A stretch of DNA of 64,000 nt, from assembly GCF_018736085.1 (NCBI RefSeq), contig NZ_CP076134.1:620001-684000 (forward strand), read 5' to 3'. The translations under genes were made by a program, and so were the position numbers. Within the stretch, counting starts at the first letter, position 1; every line of letters begins with the position of its first letter. Shown here one piece after another: positions 16,367 to 25,865 of the stretch. Below the pieces are notes generated by a model, which saw only the letters and a program-made list of their open reading frames with translations, was not told where the DNA came from and made no database searches. Origin of the DNA: Bradyrhizobium sediminis. Its GTDB lineage: Bacteria > Pseudomonadota > Alphaproteobacteria > Rhizobiales > Xanthobacteraceae.

Positions 16367-18151
16367 ATGACGGCGACGGCGGCGGTCCCTCTGACATTAT
16401 CTGAGATGAAGGCAGCCAGGGTCGGCGCGGTGCTTCGATCTCCAGCCTTGGCCCTCGCCTTGGCGGCTCTATTCTGGTCGGGAAATTTCGTGGCCGGCCG
16501 GGCGCTTAGCGGCGCCGTCGATCCGGTGACGCTCAACTTCCTGCGCTGGCTGATCGCGCTCGCCATCATCGCGCCTTTCGTCTGGAGAAGCGCATTCGCC
16601 GCTCTGCCGGCGCTGCGCCGGGAATGGCGGCTCATCCTCGCGCTTGGCGCTACCGGGATCGCGGCGTTCCACACCCTGATTTATGTTGCGCTGCAAAGCA
16701 CGACCGTAACCAGCGCCCTCCTGATTCTGTCGCTTGCCCCGATCGCGACGCTTCTCGGGTCCGCATTGCTGGGATTGGAGCGGCCGTCCGGCAGGCAAAT
16801 CGGCGGCGCGCTGATCTCGATTGCCGGCGCCTGTGTCCTGATCACGCGCGGAGAGCTTGCCGGTATCCTTTCCCAAGGCTTCAGTGCCGGAGATTTGTGG
16901 ATGCTGGCGGCGGTCGTGATCTGGGCGGCCTATTCGCTGATCTTGCGCCGTCGTCCCTCGGATCTGCCGCCATCGGTCGCGCTGGCCGCAAGCGTGGCTG
17001 CGGCATTGCTCATGATGCTGCCGCTGCTGTTGCTTGCCGCGACGAACCCGCTTGCGGCCCTCGGCTCCGTCAGCGTGCTGCTGAGCATCGGATACATCGC
17101 GGTATTCGCTTCGGCGATCGCATTCCTGCTGTGGTTCCGGGGGGTGTCGGAGCTGGGACCGGTCCGGGCCGGACAGTTTGTCAATTTGATGCCCGTCTTC
17201 GGTGCAGGCCTGGCGTTCCTGGTGCTTGGCGAAGCGCCGACTTGGGCACAGGCGGCGGGCGCCGCGCTGGTGCTGTCCGGTATCGCCTTTGTCGAGCGCC
17301 GTCCCCGCAATGAGAGCCCTATCCACGACGACGCGCGGTTTGCGCGTCACGTTTACAGCCAGGAGGAGCACATGAGCCGACTAATCATATTTCTCTACGG
17401 TCTCGCATCCTACGTCGTATTCTTCGTCACGTTTCTCTACGCCATTGGGTTCGTCTCGGGCTTGATGGTGCCGAAGACCATCGATACCGGAACGGTCGTG
17501 CCGGTGACGGAGGCGCTGATCGTGAACATCCTGCTGATGTCGCTGTTTGCCATCCAGCACAGCGTCATGGCGCGCAAGCAATTCAAGCAATGGTGGACGC
17601 AGTTCGTGCCGAAGTCGGTCGAGCGCAGCACCTATGTGCTGTTCGCCAGCCTCGCGCTTGTCCTGCTGTTTTGGCAGTGGCGACCGATCCCGGCGGTGGC
17701 GTGGCAGATCGCCGATCCGCAGATCGCCATGGCGATCACCGGCCTGTCATTCGTTGGCTGGCTGATCGTGCTGACCAGTACCTTCCTGATCAATCACTTC
17801 GAGCTGTTCGGACTGCATCAGGTCGCGAACAATCTCGCCGGCCGCGCGATGCCCGCGCCGCGCTTCCGTACGCCGCTTTACTATAAGTTCGTGCGGCACC
17901 CGATCTATCTCGGCTTCATCATTGCGTTCTGGTCGGCGCCGACGATGACGGTCGGACACCTTCTGTTCGCGGCGGTCACCACCGCTTACATATTCGTCGG
18001 AATTTGGCTGGAAGAACGCGATCTGGTCGATCTGTTCGGCGACGACTATCTTCGGTACAGGAACCGCGTGTCGATGCTGCTGCCTTGGCGCAAATCCGCA
18101 CCAAGCGACGCAGCGGATGGACGCATCGTTGGTGTGGGGCGCGGGCCTTAG
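16367..18151 (+). CDS. EamA-type transporter fused to MddA/NnrU-like methyltransferase
   Basis: One uninterrupted 594-codon frame. Residues 1-320 are a DMT/EamA transporter (ten segments in two halves, with the ALFWSGNFVAGRAL and GDLWMLAAVVIWAAYSLILRR repeats). Residues 336-594 match methanethiol S-methyltransferase MddA in length (259) and opening (MSRLIIFLYGLASYVVFFVTFLYAIGF), with five or so membrane segments and the late YYKFVRHPIYLGF and WLEERDLVDLFGDDYLRYR motifs of the isoprenylcysteine-methyltransferase-like group. The second half has its own Shine-Dalgarno and ATG at 17372, so it may also be made alone. MddA makes dimethylsulfide from methanethiol; the EamA part could export a product, but this is inference. 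Confidence 0.85.
   Translation: MTATAAVPLTLSEMKAARVGAVLRSPALALALAALFWSGNFVAGRALSGAVDPVTLNFLRWLIALAIIAPFVWRSAFAALPALRREWRLILALGATGIAAFHTLIYVALQSTTVTSALLILSLAPIATLLGSALLGLERPSGRQIGGALISIAGACVLITRGELAGILSQGFSAGDLWMLAAVVIWAAYSLILRRRPSDLPPSVALAASVAAALLMMLPLLLLAATNPLAALGSVSVLLSIGYIAVFASAIAFLLWFRGVSELGPVRAGQFVNLMPVFGAGLAFLVLGEAPTWAQAAGAALVLSGIAFVERRPRNESPIHDDARFARHVYSQEEHMSRLIIFLYGLASYVVFFVTFLYAIGFVSGLMVPKTIDTGTVVPVTEALIVNILLMSLFAIQHSVMARKQFKQWWTQFVPKSVERSTYVLFASLALVLLFWQWRPIPAVAWQIADPQIAMAITGLSFVGWLIVLTSTFLINHFELFGLHQVANNLAGRAMPAPRFRTPLYYKFVRHPIYLGFIIAFWSAPTMTVGHLLFAAVTTAYIFVGIWLEERDLVDLFGDDYLRYRNRVSMLLPWRKSAPSDAADGRIVGVGRGP
17361..17374 (+). promoter_or_regulatory. internal ribosome binding site and ATG for the MddA-like half
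   Basis: AGGAGGAGCAC immediately precedes ATG at 17372, inside and in frame with the EamA-MddA fusion frame (codon 336). This is a near-perfect anti-16S match at ideal spacing. It suggests the two halves descend from adjacent genes and that the methyltransferase may be translated separately. Confidence 0.7.
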
Positions 18152-18167
18152 CGCGCTCCCGGCGCCG

Positions 18168-19718
18168 TCACACGATGCGCGTCGTCTTGTCGCCCCAATA
18201 GCGATCGCGCAGCAGCCGCTTGTAGAGCTTGCCGGTCGGCAGCCGCGGCAGTTCCGCTTCGAAGTCGATCGAGCGCGGCACCTTCTGGCGCGACAGCGAC
18301 TGGCTGCAGAACTGGATCAGTTCCTCGGCAAGCTCGGGGCCCGGCTGAATGCCCGGCATCGGCTGCACCACCGCCTTCACCTCCTCGCCGAGATCGGCAT
18401 TGGGGACGCCGAACACCGCGGCGTCCGCGATCTTGGGATGGGTGATCAGGAGGTTCTCGCATTCCTGCGGGTAGATGTTGACGCCGCCGGAGATGATCAT
18501 GAAGGTCGAGCGGTCGGTCAGATAGAGGAAGCCGTCGCTGTCGACATAGCCGACGTCGCCGACCGTGCTCATGGTGCCATCAGGCGAGCGGGCTTCCCTG
18601 GTCTTGTTCGGATCGTTGAAATATTCGAACGGGGTGGCGGTCTTGAACCAGACCGTGCCCGGCGTGCCCATCGGGCACGGCTTCATGTCTTCGTCGAGAA
18701 TGTGCAGGTCGCCAAGCAGCACCTTGCCGACGCTGCCGCGGTGGGCGAGCCATTCCGCGCTGTTGCAGGCGGTAAAGCCGAGCCCTTCGGTGGCGCCGTA
18801 ATATTCGTGGATGATCGGGCCCCACCACTTGATCATGTCTTCCTTCACCGCCGCGGGGCACGGCGCCGCCGCATGGATCGCGATCTCGAGCGACGACAAA
18901 TCGTGGCGCTTGCGCGCGGCCTCCGGCAGCTTCAGCATCCGCGAGAACATCGTCGGCACCAGCTGGGTATGGGTGACGCCCCATTTCTCGACCAGCTCGA
19001 GGTAACGCTCGGGATCGAAGTGCTCCATGATGATGGCGGTGCCGCCGCTGCGGATCGTGAGATTGACCGCGGCCTGCGGCGCCGAGTGATAGAGCGGCGC
19101 CGGCGACAGGTAGATCATGCCTTCGCGGTAGTGCCAGAGCTTTTGCAGAAAATCGAAGATCGGCAGTTGCTGGGTCGCCGGTTGCTCCGGCAGCGGGCGC
19201 AGAATGCCCTTCGGCCGGCCGGTGGTGCCCGACGAATAGAGCATCGCGGTGCCGATGCATTCATCCGCGATCGGCGTCTTCGGCAGCCCGCGGGTTGCTT
19301 CCTGCAGGCCGACGATGCGCTCGCTCTCGCCCGGACCATCGGCGACGATGCAGAGTTCGACCTTGGGGCATTCCTTCAGCGCTTCGCGGGCCACGTCGAG
19401 CTTGGCAACCGAGGTGATGAGGATGCGGGATTCGCTGTTGTTGACGATGTAGGCGAGTTCGCCGGGCGTCAGATACGAATTGACGCAAGTGTAATACAGC
19501 CCGGACCGTTCGCCGGCGCCGCAGGCTTCCAGGTAGCGGCCGTTGTTCTCCATGAATACGGCATAATGGTCGAGCCGCTTCAGGCCGCGTTGACGCAACA
19601 GGTGCGCCAGGCGATTGCAGCGCGCCTCGAGCTCCCGATAGGTCACGGCCTCGCCGGTACTCGCCATGATGAAGGCGGGCTGCAGCGGACGAAGATGAGC
19701 ATGCTTGCCGGTGTACAT
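18168..19718 (-). CDS. AMP-dependent acyl-CoA synthetase/ligase
   Basis: A 516-residue ANL-family ligase. The AMP-binding core is visible as MLYSSGTTGRPKG, then EYYGATEGLGF, GDVGYVDSDGFLYLTDR and the hinge lysine region LPTGKLYKRLLRDRYW. ATG 19718 with GGAGACACG upstream is preferred over the upstream frame, which is antisense-like. It follows the iron alcohol dehydrogenase gene by 16 bp, so they are probably one transcript. A substrate acid would be activated to its CoA thioester; chain length or aromatic nature cannot be judged. Confidence 0.9.
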   Translation of the reverse strand: MYTGKHAHLRPLQPAFIMASTGEAVTYRELEARCNRLAHLLRQRGLKRLDHYAVFMENNGRYLEACGAGERSGLYYTCVNSYLTPGELAYIVNNSESRILITSVAKLDVAREALKECPKVELCIVADGPGESERIVGLQEATRGLPKTPIADECIGTAMLYSSGTTGRPKGILRPLPEQPATQQLPIFDFLQKLWHYREGMIYLSPAPLYHSAPQAAVNLTIRSGGTAIIMEHFDPERYLELVEKWGVTHTQLVPTMFSRMLKLPEAARKRHDLSSLEIAIHAAAPCPAAVKEDMIKWWGPIIHEYYGATEGLGFTACNSAEWLAHRGSVGKVLLGDLHILDEDMKPCPMGTPGTVWFKTATPFEYFNDPNKTREARSPDGTMSTVGDVGYVDSDGFLYLTDRSTFMIISGGVNIYPQECENLLITHPKIADAAVFGVPNADLGEEVKAVVQPMPGIQPGPELAEELIQFCSQSLSRQKVPRSIDFEAELPRLPTGKLYKRLLRDRYWGDKTTRIV

Positions 19719-19734
19719 CGTGTCTCCAATTTTC

Positions 19735-20889
19735 TTATGCGGCCAGAAGAAGAATTTCGCGCACCTGCGCCGGTGAATCGATCTTGCGCGGGTTGCGCGG
19801 GATCCACGGCGTGCCCATCGCCTGTTCCGCGATGCGGTCGAAATGCTCGGGACCGATCCGGACGTCCTGCAGGCTGCAGGGCATGCCGAGGCCGCGGATG
19901 AAGGACTCCAGCACGTCGCCGGCGTCCTTGCCGGGTTGACCCATCGCCGCGGCGACCAGCGCCTGCCGCCCGGCATTGGCGGATTTGTTCCAGCGCAGCA
20001 CCGACGGCAGCATCACGCAGGAAGTATATCCGTGCGGCACGTCGTAGACGGCGCCGAGCACATAGCCGATGCCGTGGCTCGCCCCCATCGGCACCCCCGA
20101 CGACAGCGGGCCCATCGAGAGCCAGGTGCCGAGCTGGCAGTCCATCCGCGCGTCGAGATCGCGCGCGTCGGCCTTCACGCGCGGCAGGCCCTCGGCCAGC
20201 ATCGACAATCCCTTGATCGCCTGGGCGTCGGCGTAGGGATGCGCCTCGCGCGAACACAGGCCTTCGACGCAATGGTCGACGGCGCGGATGCCGGTCGAAA
20301 GAAACAGCCATTCCGGCGTGTGTACGGTCAGCGCGGGATCGAGGATCGCCGCGCGCGGCATCACCAGGTCGTGGCGTAGCATTTCCTTGACCTTGGTGCG
20401 CCCGTTGGTGACGCCGGCAATTGCGCTGAACTCGCCGCCGGCAATCGTGGTCGGCACGCTGACCTGGCGCACGACAGGCGGGTTGATCGGCGGCGCGACG
20501 CCCTTGTGGGCCCGGACCCTGTCGATATCCTCGACGCTGCGAACATCGTTGGCGAGGCAGATCTGCACCGCCTTGGCGCCGTCGGTGATCGAGCCGCCGC
20601 CCACCGTGACGATGAGATCGGCATTGGCGGCGCGGGCCTGTTCGGAAGCCGCGATCACCCCCTCCCGCGGCGTATGCGGCCGCATCGCATCGAAGGTGCC
20701 CACGCAACGCGGGCCGAGCGCCGTTCGGATTTTCTCGATCTCGTCGGTCTCGCGGTTGAGCGTGCCGCTGACCATCAGGAAGGCGCGGGTCGTGCCCAGG
20801 CGGTTCATCTGCGCGACCACAGCCTCGGCGGCGGCAGTCCCGAAAACCACCTCGTCCATGGCGCCGAAAACGACGCGGCCCTTGTACAC
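19735..20889 (-). CDS. iron-containing alcohol dehydrogenase / maleylacetate reductase-like
   Basis: A 384-residue protein with the dehydroquinate-synthase-like fold: VTVGGGSITDGAKA binds NAD(P), and GIRAVDHCVEGLCS and GASHGIGYVLGAVYDVPHG carry the metal ligands. It resembles the maleylacetate reductase branch of the group III alcohol dehydrogenases. The start is probably GTG at 20889 (VYKGRVVFGA) because GGGAGG lies about 6 bases upstream; an internal ATG (MDEVVFG) 10 codons later is the alternative. It is upstream of the acyl-CoA ligase gene, which suggests a shared aromatic or dicarboxylate pathway. Confidence 0.87.
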   Translation of the reverse strand: MYKGRVVFGAMDEVVFGTAAAEAVVAQMNRLGTTRAFLMVSGTLNRETDEIEKIRTALGPRCVGTFDAMRPHTPREGVIAASEQARAANADLIVTVGGGSITDGAKAVQICLANDVRSVEDIDRVRAHKGVAPPINPPVVRQVSVPTTIAGGEFSAIAGVTNGRTKVKEMLRHDLVMPRAAILDPALTVHTPEWLFLSTGIRAVDHCVEGLCSREAHPYADAQAIKGLSMLAEGLPRVKADARDLDARMDCQLGTWLSMGPLSSGVPMGASHGIGYVLGAVYDVPHGYTSCVMLPSVLRWNKSANAGRQALVAAAMGQPGKDAGDVLESFIRGLGMPCSLQDVRIGPEHFDRIAEQAMGTPWIPRNPRKIDSPAQVREILLLAA

Positions 20890-21058
20890 GCTTGTCCTCC
20901 CGGACGTTTTGGCCTTGTTACGGCCCTTGGAGAACAATCTAGCGGAGTCCGCGCGGAGGGAAACCACAAAATGACGACGGTCCTCCGCGGCCGTTCTTTG
21001 GCGAACGCCCCTCCGAGACCATTGCCCGGACCCGCCGCTGATCGGGCGGCGTCCACGG

Positions 21059-21451
21059 TCACGTATGAATGAGGCGCCAGACGATGGCGCCGAGCGCGCC
21101 CAGCCAGAGGACGCCGGCCGCGAGCCCCTGCACCGCAAAGCCCGGCCCGCGCTTCGCCGCGGCCCGCGAATAGCCGGCTAGGTAGAGAATGCGGCCGGCG
21201 ATCCACACTAGGCCCAATACGGCTGCGGCGGCATCGCTGATGTAGACCGCAAACAGCCAGAGCGAGGGCAGGAAGACCGGCATCCATTCCAGCGTGTTCA
21301 TCTGCACCCGGAACACCCGATCGAAATCGGGATGGCCCGACGTGGCCGGCGCCTTCACGCCCAATGCAACGCGCGCCTTCGATACCTGAATGCCGGTGAA
21401 CAAGTAGAACAGGATGGCGAAGCAGGTGACGAGCGCGGTGAAATGGTACAT
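21059..21451 (-). CDS. MAPEG family membrane protein
   Basis: A 130-residue protein with four membrane helices in the MAPEG layout. It opens MYHFTALVTCFAILFYL and contains the conserved FDRVFRVQMNTLEWMPVFLPSLW, where the RxQxNxxE motif is the family's glutathione-site signature. The ATG at 21451 is chosen because the upstream codons come from a palindromic repeat. Family members are glutathione-dependent membrane enzymes; the substrate here is unknown. Confidence 0.88.
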   Translation of the reverse strand: MYHFTALVTCFAILFYLFTGIQVSKARVALGVKAPATSGHPDFDRVFRVQMNTLEWMPVFLPSLWLFAVYISDAAAAVLGLVWIAGRILYLAGYSRAAAKRGPGFAVQGLAAGVLWLGALGAIVWRLIHT

Positions 21452-21472
21452 CGCATATTCCCCATTTTCGAA

Positions 21473-21554
21473 GTCATTCCGGGGCGCGAACGGAGTGAGC
21501 GAACCCGGAATCTCGAGATTCCGGGTTCGCATCTTCGATGCGTCCCGGAATGAC
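21473..21554. repeat. dispersed palindromic element, family A (short form)
   Basis: Bounded by GTCATTCCGGGG and CCCGGAATGAC with an inner GGAATCTCGAGATTCC stem. It is a shorter relative of the elements at 4613-4736 and 56899-57020, and the closest match is 55636-55715. It lies between the MAPEG and AttH-like genes. Confidence 0.88.
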
Positions 21555-21563
21555 GGATTCAAC

Positions 21564-22652
21564 TCAATAGCCGGTCAGCTCCAGATATCCTAATCCGGTG
21601 TGGCTGCCGGCGAAGCTGATCGGTCCCTCCCAGTAAGGAAAGCTCGTACCCATCCAGCTCCTCGCGTTCAGAGGCGTGGTCTCGATGCGCAGGCCGCGCG
21701 CGGGGATGACGATGCTCCATCCGGTCGGGATCTTGCGGCCTTCGATCTCGGTCGAGGCCGTCGGCGTCATCGTGTTTTCGCTGGATGCGATTTCGCTGGA
21801 GCGGCCGTCGGGCTCGATCCAGTTGCCGAACAGATCGGCGCGGCCGTCCTTCTGACGCAGCCGGTACAGCATGAGCTTTTCGCCGGAGTCGAGATGCAGC
21901 GAGAACCAGTCCCAGCCGGTCTGATCCGGGGCGAGCGGCTGGCTGCTCCATTCGCGGTCCATCCAGGCTTGCCCAGCGACCTCCGCGGGTTTGTCGCCGA
22001 TGCTGATGCGGCCGGTCGCCTTGAAGAAGGGCTGGCTGTAATAATACGAGGCCTGCCCGCGCTCCGATTTGCGGCTGTAGCCGGCGTTGCCCTGCAGCAC
22101 CAGCGGCCGGTCGGCATCGAGCCGCAGCGTGTAGCTGAAATCGGCGCCCGATGCGGTGAGTTCGAGCGGCGCGAGCATGGCGTCGCGCATCGCTTCACCC
22201 CCGCGCATTGCCCAGGAATCGATCCAGGCTTGAAACGGCTTTGGTTCGACGCCGGCCTGACCGACGCCGCCGCGGGCGAAGGCTTCGCTATAGCGGTGAA
22301 TGTCGGCGCGGGTGACGGCGGCGTGGCCCATCCAGATCTGCTGGTTGGCCCAGCCCTCTTGTTGCGCACCCGGCCGCGAGGCTTGGCGAAACAAGGTCCA
22401 CTGCGCGCCATAGGCCGCGCCGGTCGAGTCCTTGAGATTAGCCGTCACGTACCACCACTCGATGCGAAACTCCGGATGCGGACCGTGATCGGCGGGAAAC
22501 GCGAAGGTCTTGCCGGGCACCACGGGCGCGAACCCTTCCGCGTTTTCGCCGAGACCGGCAAAGCCCTGTGCCAGCGCCGGAACTCGGCCGAACCCGATCA
22601 GGGCAAGGCCGCCCGCGAAGGCGCGGCGGGATATTCTGACACTATCGTTCAT
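21564..22652 (-). CDS. AttH-like lipocalin / CrtC-family secreted protein
   Basis: A 362-residue protein with a signal peptide containing SRRAFAG (possible Tat). The RIEWWYVTANL motif is the hallmark of the AttH/CrtC lipocalin-like family, and AWMDREWSSQPLAPDQTGWDW is the second conserved block. It overlaps the upstream permease gene by 11 bp, so translation is coupled. In the AttEFGH arrangement it is the exported partner of an FtsX-type ABC system; the substrate is not known. Confidence 0.87.
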   Translation of the reverse strand: MNDSVRISRRAFAGGLALIGFGRVPALAQGFAGLGENAEGFAPVVPGKTFAFPADHGPHPEFRIEWWYVTANLKDSTGAAYGAQWTLFRQASRPGAQQEGWANQQIWMGHAAVTRADIHRYSEAFARGGVGQAGVEPKPFQAWIDSWAMRGGEAMRDAMLAPLELTASGADFSYTLRLDADRPLVLQGNAGYSRKSERGQASYYYSQPFFKATGRISIGDKPAEVAGQAWMDREWSSQPLAPDQTGWDWFSLHLDSGEKLMLYRLRQKDGRADLFGNWIEPDGRSSEIASSENTMTPTASTEIEGRKIPTGWSIVIPARGLRIETTPLNARSWMGTSFPYWEGPISFAGSHTGLGYLELTGY

Positions 22653-25104
22653 CGGCGAAGATCTTGATCAGGCTGGTCGGCTGCATCCGCGCCAGCTTGA
22701 GAACCGGCAGCAGCGCGGCCAACAGCGAAGCCGCCATCGCCACGCCAAGTAGTTGCAGCAATTGCAGCGGGAACACGTGAAACGGCAGCCGCCAGCCGAA
22801 GGCCTTCACGTTCACCACCGCGATCAGGCACCACGCCACCAGCAGGCCCAGCGGCAGCGCCAGCAGGGCGGTGATCAGCGCCACCGACAGGGTTTTGACA
22901 AGCTCGATCGACGCCAGCTCCCGCCGCGTGATTCCGATCGCCCATAATGGCGCCAGCTGCGGCAGCCGCGAATTGCTCAGCGTCAAGAGGCTGGTGAGCA
23001 GCGCGATGCCGGCGACGCCGAGGGTGAAAGTATTGAGCGCTGCCGTCACCGCGAAGGTGCGGTTGAAGATCCGCTTCGACTCCGCCTTCATCGTGGCCTG
23101 ATCGGCGAGGTTGCGATCGTCGAGGCCAAATCGTTGGCGCAGGCCGGAGATCAGCGCCGGAATTTCCGCAGGCGGGACCCGCAAGCCAAATCGGGTAGTG
23201 GGGATGGCGGGGAAGCGCCGTGTCAGCGCCGCGTAATTGACGGCGATCTGACCCTTCGGGTTGCCATAGTCGGCGTAGATGCCGATCACCTCGAGCGGCC
23301 AGTTGCCTCCGGGGGCGGGCACTTCGATGCGGTCGCCGATTCCAAGTTTCAGGCGCCGCGCCAGTTGCTCGCTGACGAGGCCGGCATCGCCTGCGCGGAG
23401 GCGAACCCAGGCGTTCGCAGTTGATTCCAGCAACGGCCAGTGCTCGCTATAGGTGGGATGATCGGGCAAGCCCAATATCTCGATCGGCGCGCCGGCCATT
23501 TGCGATTCGGCCCGGCCGCCGGGCAGGATCGCCTGCACTTCCGGCCGGTTTCGCAGCCATGTCTTGATCTCGGTGGCCTGGGCATCGCTGGCCGCGTTGA
23601 CATAGACATCCGCCGCCAGCCGTCCGTCGAGCCAGCCGACAAAGGTCCGGCTGAAACTTTCGACCATGGTGCCGACACCGACATTGACCGCAAGCGCGAG
23701 CAACAGCGCCATCAGCGCCAGCGACAATCCGGAAAGCTGCTGGCGGCTGTCGGCCCAGAACCAGACCGCGAGCGGGCGACGCGCGTTGCGCTGGCCGAGC
23801 GCGAGCAGGCGCTCCAGGATCGCCGGCAGCAGGAGCGCGGCCGCCAGCATCAGCGCCGCCAGCACGGCAAATCCCGATACCAGGGAATCGCCGAACCATA
23901 GAAAGCCTCCGGCGGCGGCGAACACGGCGAGCGCGACCGCGCTCTGCACGATCAGCCAGCGCTGCTGCGCCTGTTGCCACGCCTGGGGTTGGGCGGCCAC
24001 CAGCACCGGAAGGCGGATCGCTTTGGTGAGACTGGCGGCTGCCGCCGCCAGCGCGCCGATCACGCTGATGGCGAGGCCGGCAACCCACCATTCGCTCTTC
24101 AGCGTCAATTGGCCGGGGATCTGCGCGCCATAGAGTCCGCGCAACGATGCTGCGACATCGGGCAGCAGCGACGCCGCAATTCCGTAGCCGCAGACCAGGC
24201 CGCTGGCGCCGGCCACCAGCGCCAGCGATACCAGTTCGATCACCAGCACCGCGTTCAGCATGCGGGCGGACACGCCGCAGGCGCGCAGGGTTCGCAGCAT
24301 CGGCCGCCGCTGTTCGAAGGCAAGGCCCACAGCCGAATTGACGATGAACAGTCCGACCACAAAGGACAAGAGGCCGAACGCCGCCAGGTTGAGGTGAAAA
24401 CTGTCGGTGAGGCGTTCGAGGTCGCTTTCCGCATCCGCCTTGATCAAGTGAAGCCTGTCGCCGACGACGTTCTCCAGCGGCGCCGGTTTGCCCTTGATCT
24501 TGCCGACCACGAGGCGGGAGAGCTGGTCCGGCATGTCGAGGAGCCGCTGGGCGATGCCGATATCGACCACCAGCACGCCGGGCGCGAGCTGCGCCTGCAC
24601 GCGCAGCGGCGGCAGCTCGGTGCCGCCGCTCGCCAAAGGCCGCGCGCCTTCCGGCAGATGGAGATCGGAGAGCACTTCCGGCGCCACCAGCATTTCTCCC
24701 GGCGGCGTGACAAAGGACTGCAGGCCGGCGCGTCCGATCGTCGGCGCATTGCCGACCTCGGCGGGCAGCGTGACCGGCTCGATGCCCAACAGGCGGAACG
24801 AGCGGCCGCCGATCTGGATACGGCCTTCGAGCACCGGCGACACCGGCCAGCCGGCGCGGCGCAGGCTGACGAACAGCGCCTGCGGGAAGTTCGCGCCGTC
24901 GCGGCCGACCAGCATGGCGGTTCGGGCGCCGCCGAAGGTCGCGGCCGCACGGTCGTAACTCGAGCGCGCCTGCGCGTTCAGCGCCTGCACGCCGCTCCAC
25001 AACGCGGTCGCGGAAATCAGCCCGATCAGCAAGGTCGCAAGCTGCATCGGATGCCGCCGCCAATGGCTCAGGAGAACCGCGAGAGTCCAGACTGCGCGCT
25101 TCAT
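22642..25104 (-). CDS. FtsX-family ABC permease (AttF/AttG-like)
   Basis: An 820-residue membrane protein with two FtsX-type repeats. There is one N-terminal transmembrane anchor, a large periplasmic part, and clusters of membrane segments around residues 240-440 and 700-815. The layout is that of LolC/MacB-like permeases in duplicated form. It overlaps the ATPase gene by 4 bp (ATGA) and the AttH-like gene by 11 bp, so the three form a tight operon. It probably uses ATP hydrolysis to drive envelope lipid or lipoprotein-type movement rather than classic import; this is inference from the family. Confidence 0.88.
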   Translation of the reverse strand: MKRAVWTLAVLLSHWRRHPMQLATLLIGLISATALWSGVQALNAQARSSYDRAAATFGGARTAMLVGRDGANFPQALFVSLRRAGWPVSPVLEGRIQIGGRSFRLLGIEPVTLPAEVGNAPTIGRAGLQSFVTPPGEMLVAPEVLSDLHLPEGARPLASGGTELPPLRVQAQLAPGVLVVDIGIAQRLLDMPDQLSRLVVGKIKGKPAPLENVVGDRLHLIKADAESDLERLTDSFHLNLAAFGLLSFVVGLFIVNSAVGLAFEQRRPMLRTLRACGVSARMLNAVLVIELVSLALVAGASGLVCGYGIAASLLPDVAASLRGLYGAQIPGQLTLKSEWWVAGLAISVIGALAAAAASLTKAIRLPVLVAAQPQAWQQAQQRWLIVQSAVALAVFAAAGGFLWFGDSLVSGFAVLAALMLAAALLLPAILERLLALGQRNARRPLAVWFWADSRQQLSGLSLALMALLLALAVNVGVGTMVESFSRTFVGWLDGRLAADVYVNAASDAQATEIKTWLRNRPEVQAILPGGRAESQMAGAPIEILGLPDHPTYSEHWPLLESTANAWVRLRAGDAGLVSEQLARRLKLGIGDRIEVPAPGGNWPLEVIGIYADYGNPKGQIAVNYAALTRRFPAIPTTRFGLRVPPAEIPALISGLRQRFGLDDRNLADQATMKAESKRIFNRTFAVTAALNTFTLGVAGIALLTSLLTLSNSRLPQLAPLWAIGITRRELASIELVKTLSVALITALLALPLGLLVAWCLIAVVNVKAFGWRLPFHVFPLQLLQLLGVAMAASLLAALLPVLKLARMQPTSLIKIFADER

Positions 25105-25865
25105 GCGACCAGTCCGGCATGGAGATGGATGCGGCGGTCGAGCGTGGCGGCGAGACGCTCGCTGTGCGTCACCATCAGAAAGCCGCAGCCGGTTCGCGTC
25201 ACCAGGTCGCGCGTCAGCGCCAGCACATCATCCGCCGTCGCCTCGTCGAGATTGCCGGTGGGCTCGTCGGCGAGCAGCAGCAGCGGCTTTGTCGCCAGCG
25301 CGCGGCCGATCGCGACGCGTTGCTGCTGGCCGCCCGACAATTGTTCGGGATAGCGCTTCAGCAAGGCGCCGAGCCCGAGCCGCTCCACCAGTTCGGCATG
25401 CCAGGCCGGATCATGACGGCCGGCAATGCGGGACTGAAACACGAGGTTGTCTTCGACGCTGAGACTCGGGATCAGGTTGAACTGCTGGAACACCAGTCCC
25501 AGCCGGTCGCGCCGCAATGCCGCCCGGCCGGCATCGCCGAGGTCGGAGACGGAAATGTCGGCGAGCGTGATCTCGCCGCCATCGGCCGCATCCAGCCCGG
25601 CGATCAGGTGCAACAGCGTGCTCTTGCCGCTGCCGGATTCGCCGGTCAGGGCGACGCGCTCGCCTGCCGCAACGGTGAGATTGACCCCGCGCAGCACCAC
25701 CACCTCCTCGCCGGCAGAGCGATAGGTCTTGGTCAGATTTCTGACGCTCAGCACGATGGGGTTGCCGGTTGCCATGCCAAGCGGATGCGAAGCCTCTCGA
25801 AAGTCCATACTCACGTTCTGGTCCAGCATACCAAGCCCCTTGCGGGAGATCACGGGCTCAATCAT
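25101..25865 (-). CDS. ABC transporter ATPase (LolD-like, AttE position)
   Basis: A 254-residue ATPase. Walker A GESGSGKST is at about 75-83, the Q-loop FQQFNLIPSLSV follows, the signature is LSGGQQQRV and Walker B is LLLADEPTGNLD, the MacB/LolD type. The first 35 residues are extra; MATGNPIVL (residue 31) is a possible alternative start. It is the first gene of the operon with the FtsX-type permease and the AttH-like protein. Confidence 0.92.
   Translation of the reverse strand: MIEPVISRKGLGMLDQNVSMDFREASHPLGMATGNPIVLSVRNLTKTYRSAGEEVVVLRGVNLTVAAGERVALTGESGSGKSTLLHLIAGLDAADGGEITLADISVSDLGDAGRAALRRDRLGLVFQQFNLIPSLSVEDNLVFQSRIAGRHDPAWHAELVERLGLGALLKRYPEQLSGGQQQRVAIGRALATKPLLLLADEPTGNLDEATADDVLALTRDLVTRTGCGFLMVTHSERLAATLDRRIHLHAGLVA

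Noticed and set aside
18117..19901. A 594-codon plus-strand frame
   Set aside because: It is antisense to the acyl-CoA ligase and has shadow-type composition.
19719..19976. In-frame extension of the acyl-CoA ligase to ATG 19976
   Set aside because: The extra 86 residues overlap the dehydrogenase gene upstream and do not resemble ligases; ATG 19718 has a good ribosome site.
20890..21138. In-frame extension of the iron alcohol dehydrogenase to 21138
   Set aside because: The added residues are Arg/Ser-rich without similarity to the family, and GTG 20889 has a strong ribosome site.
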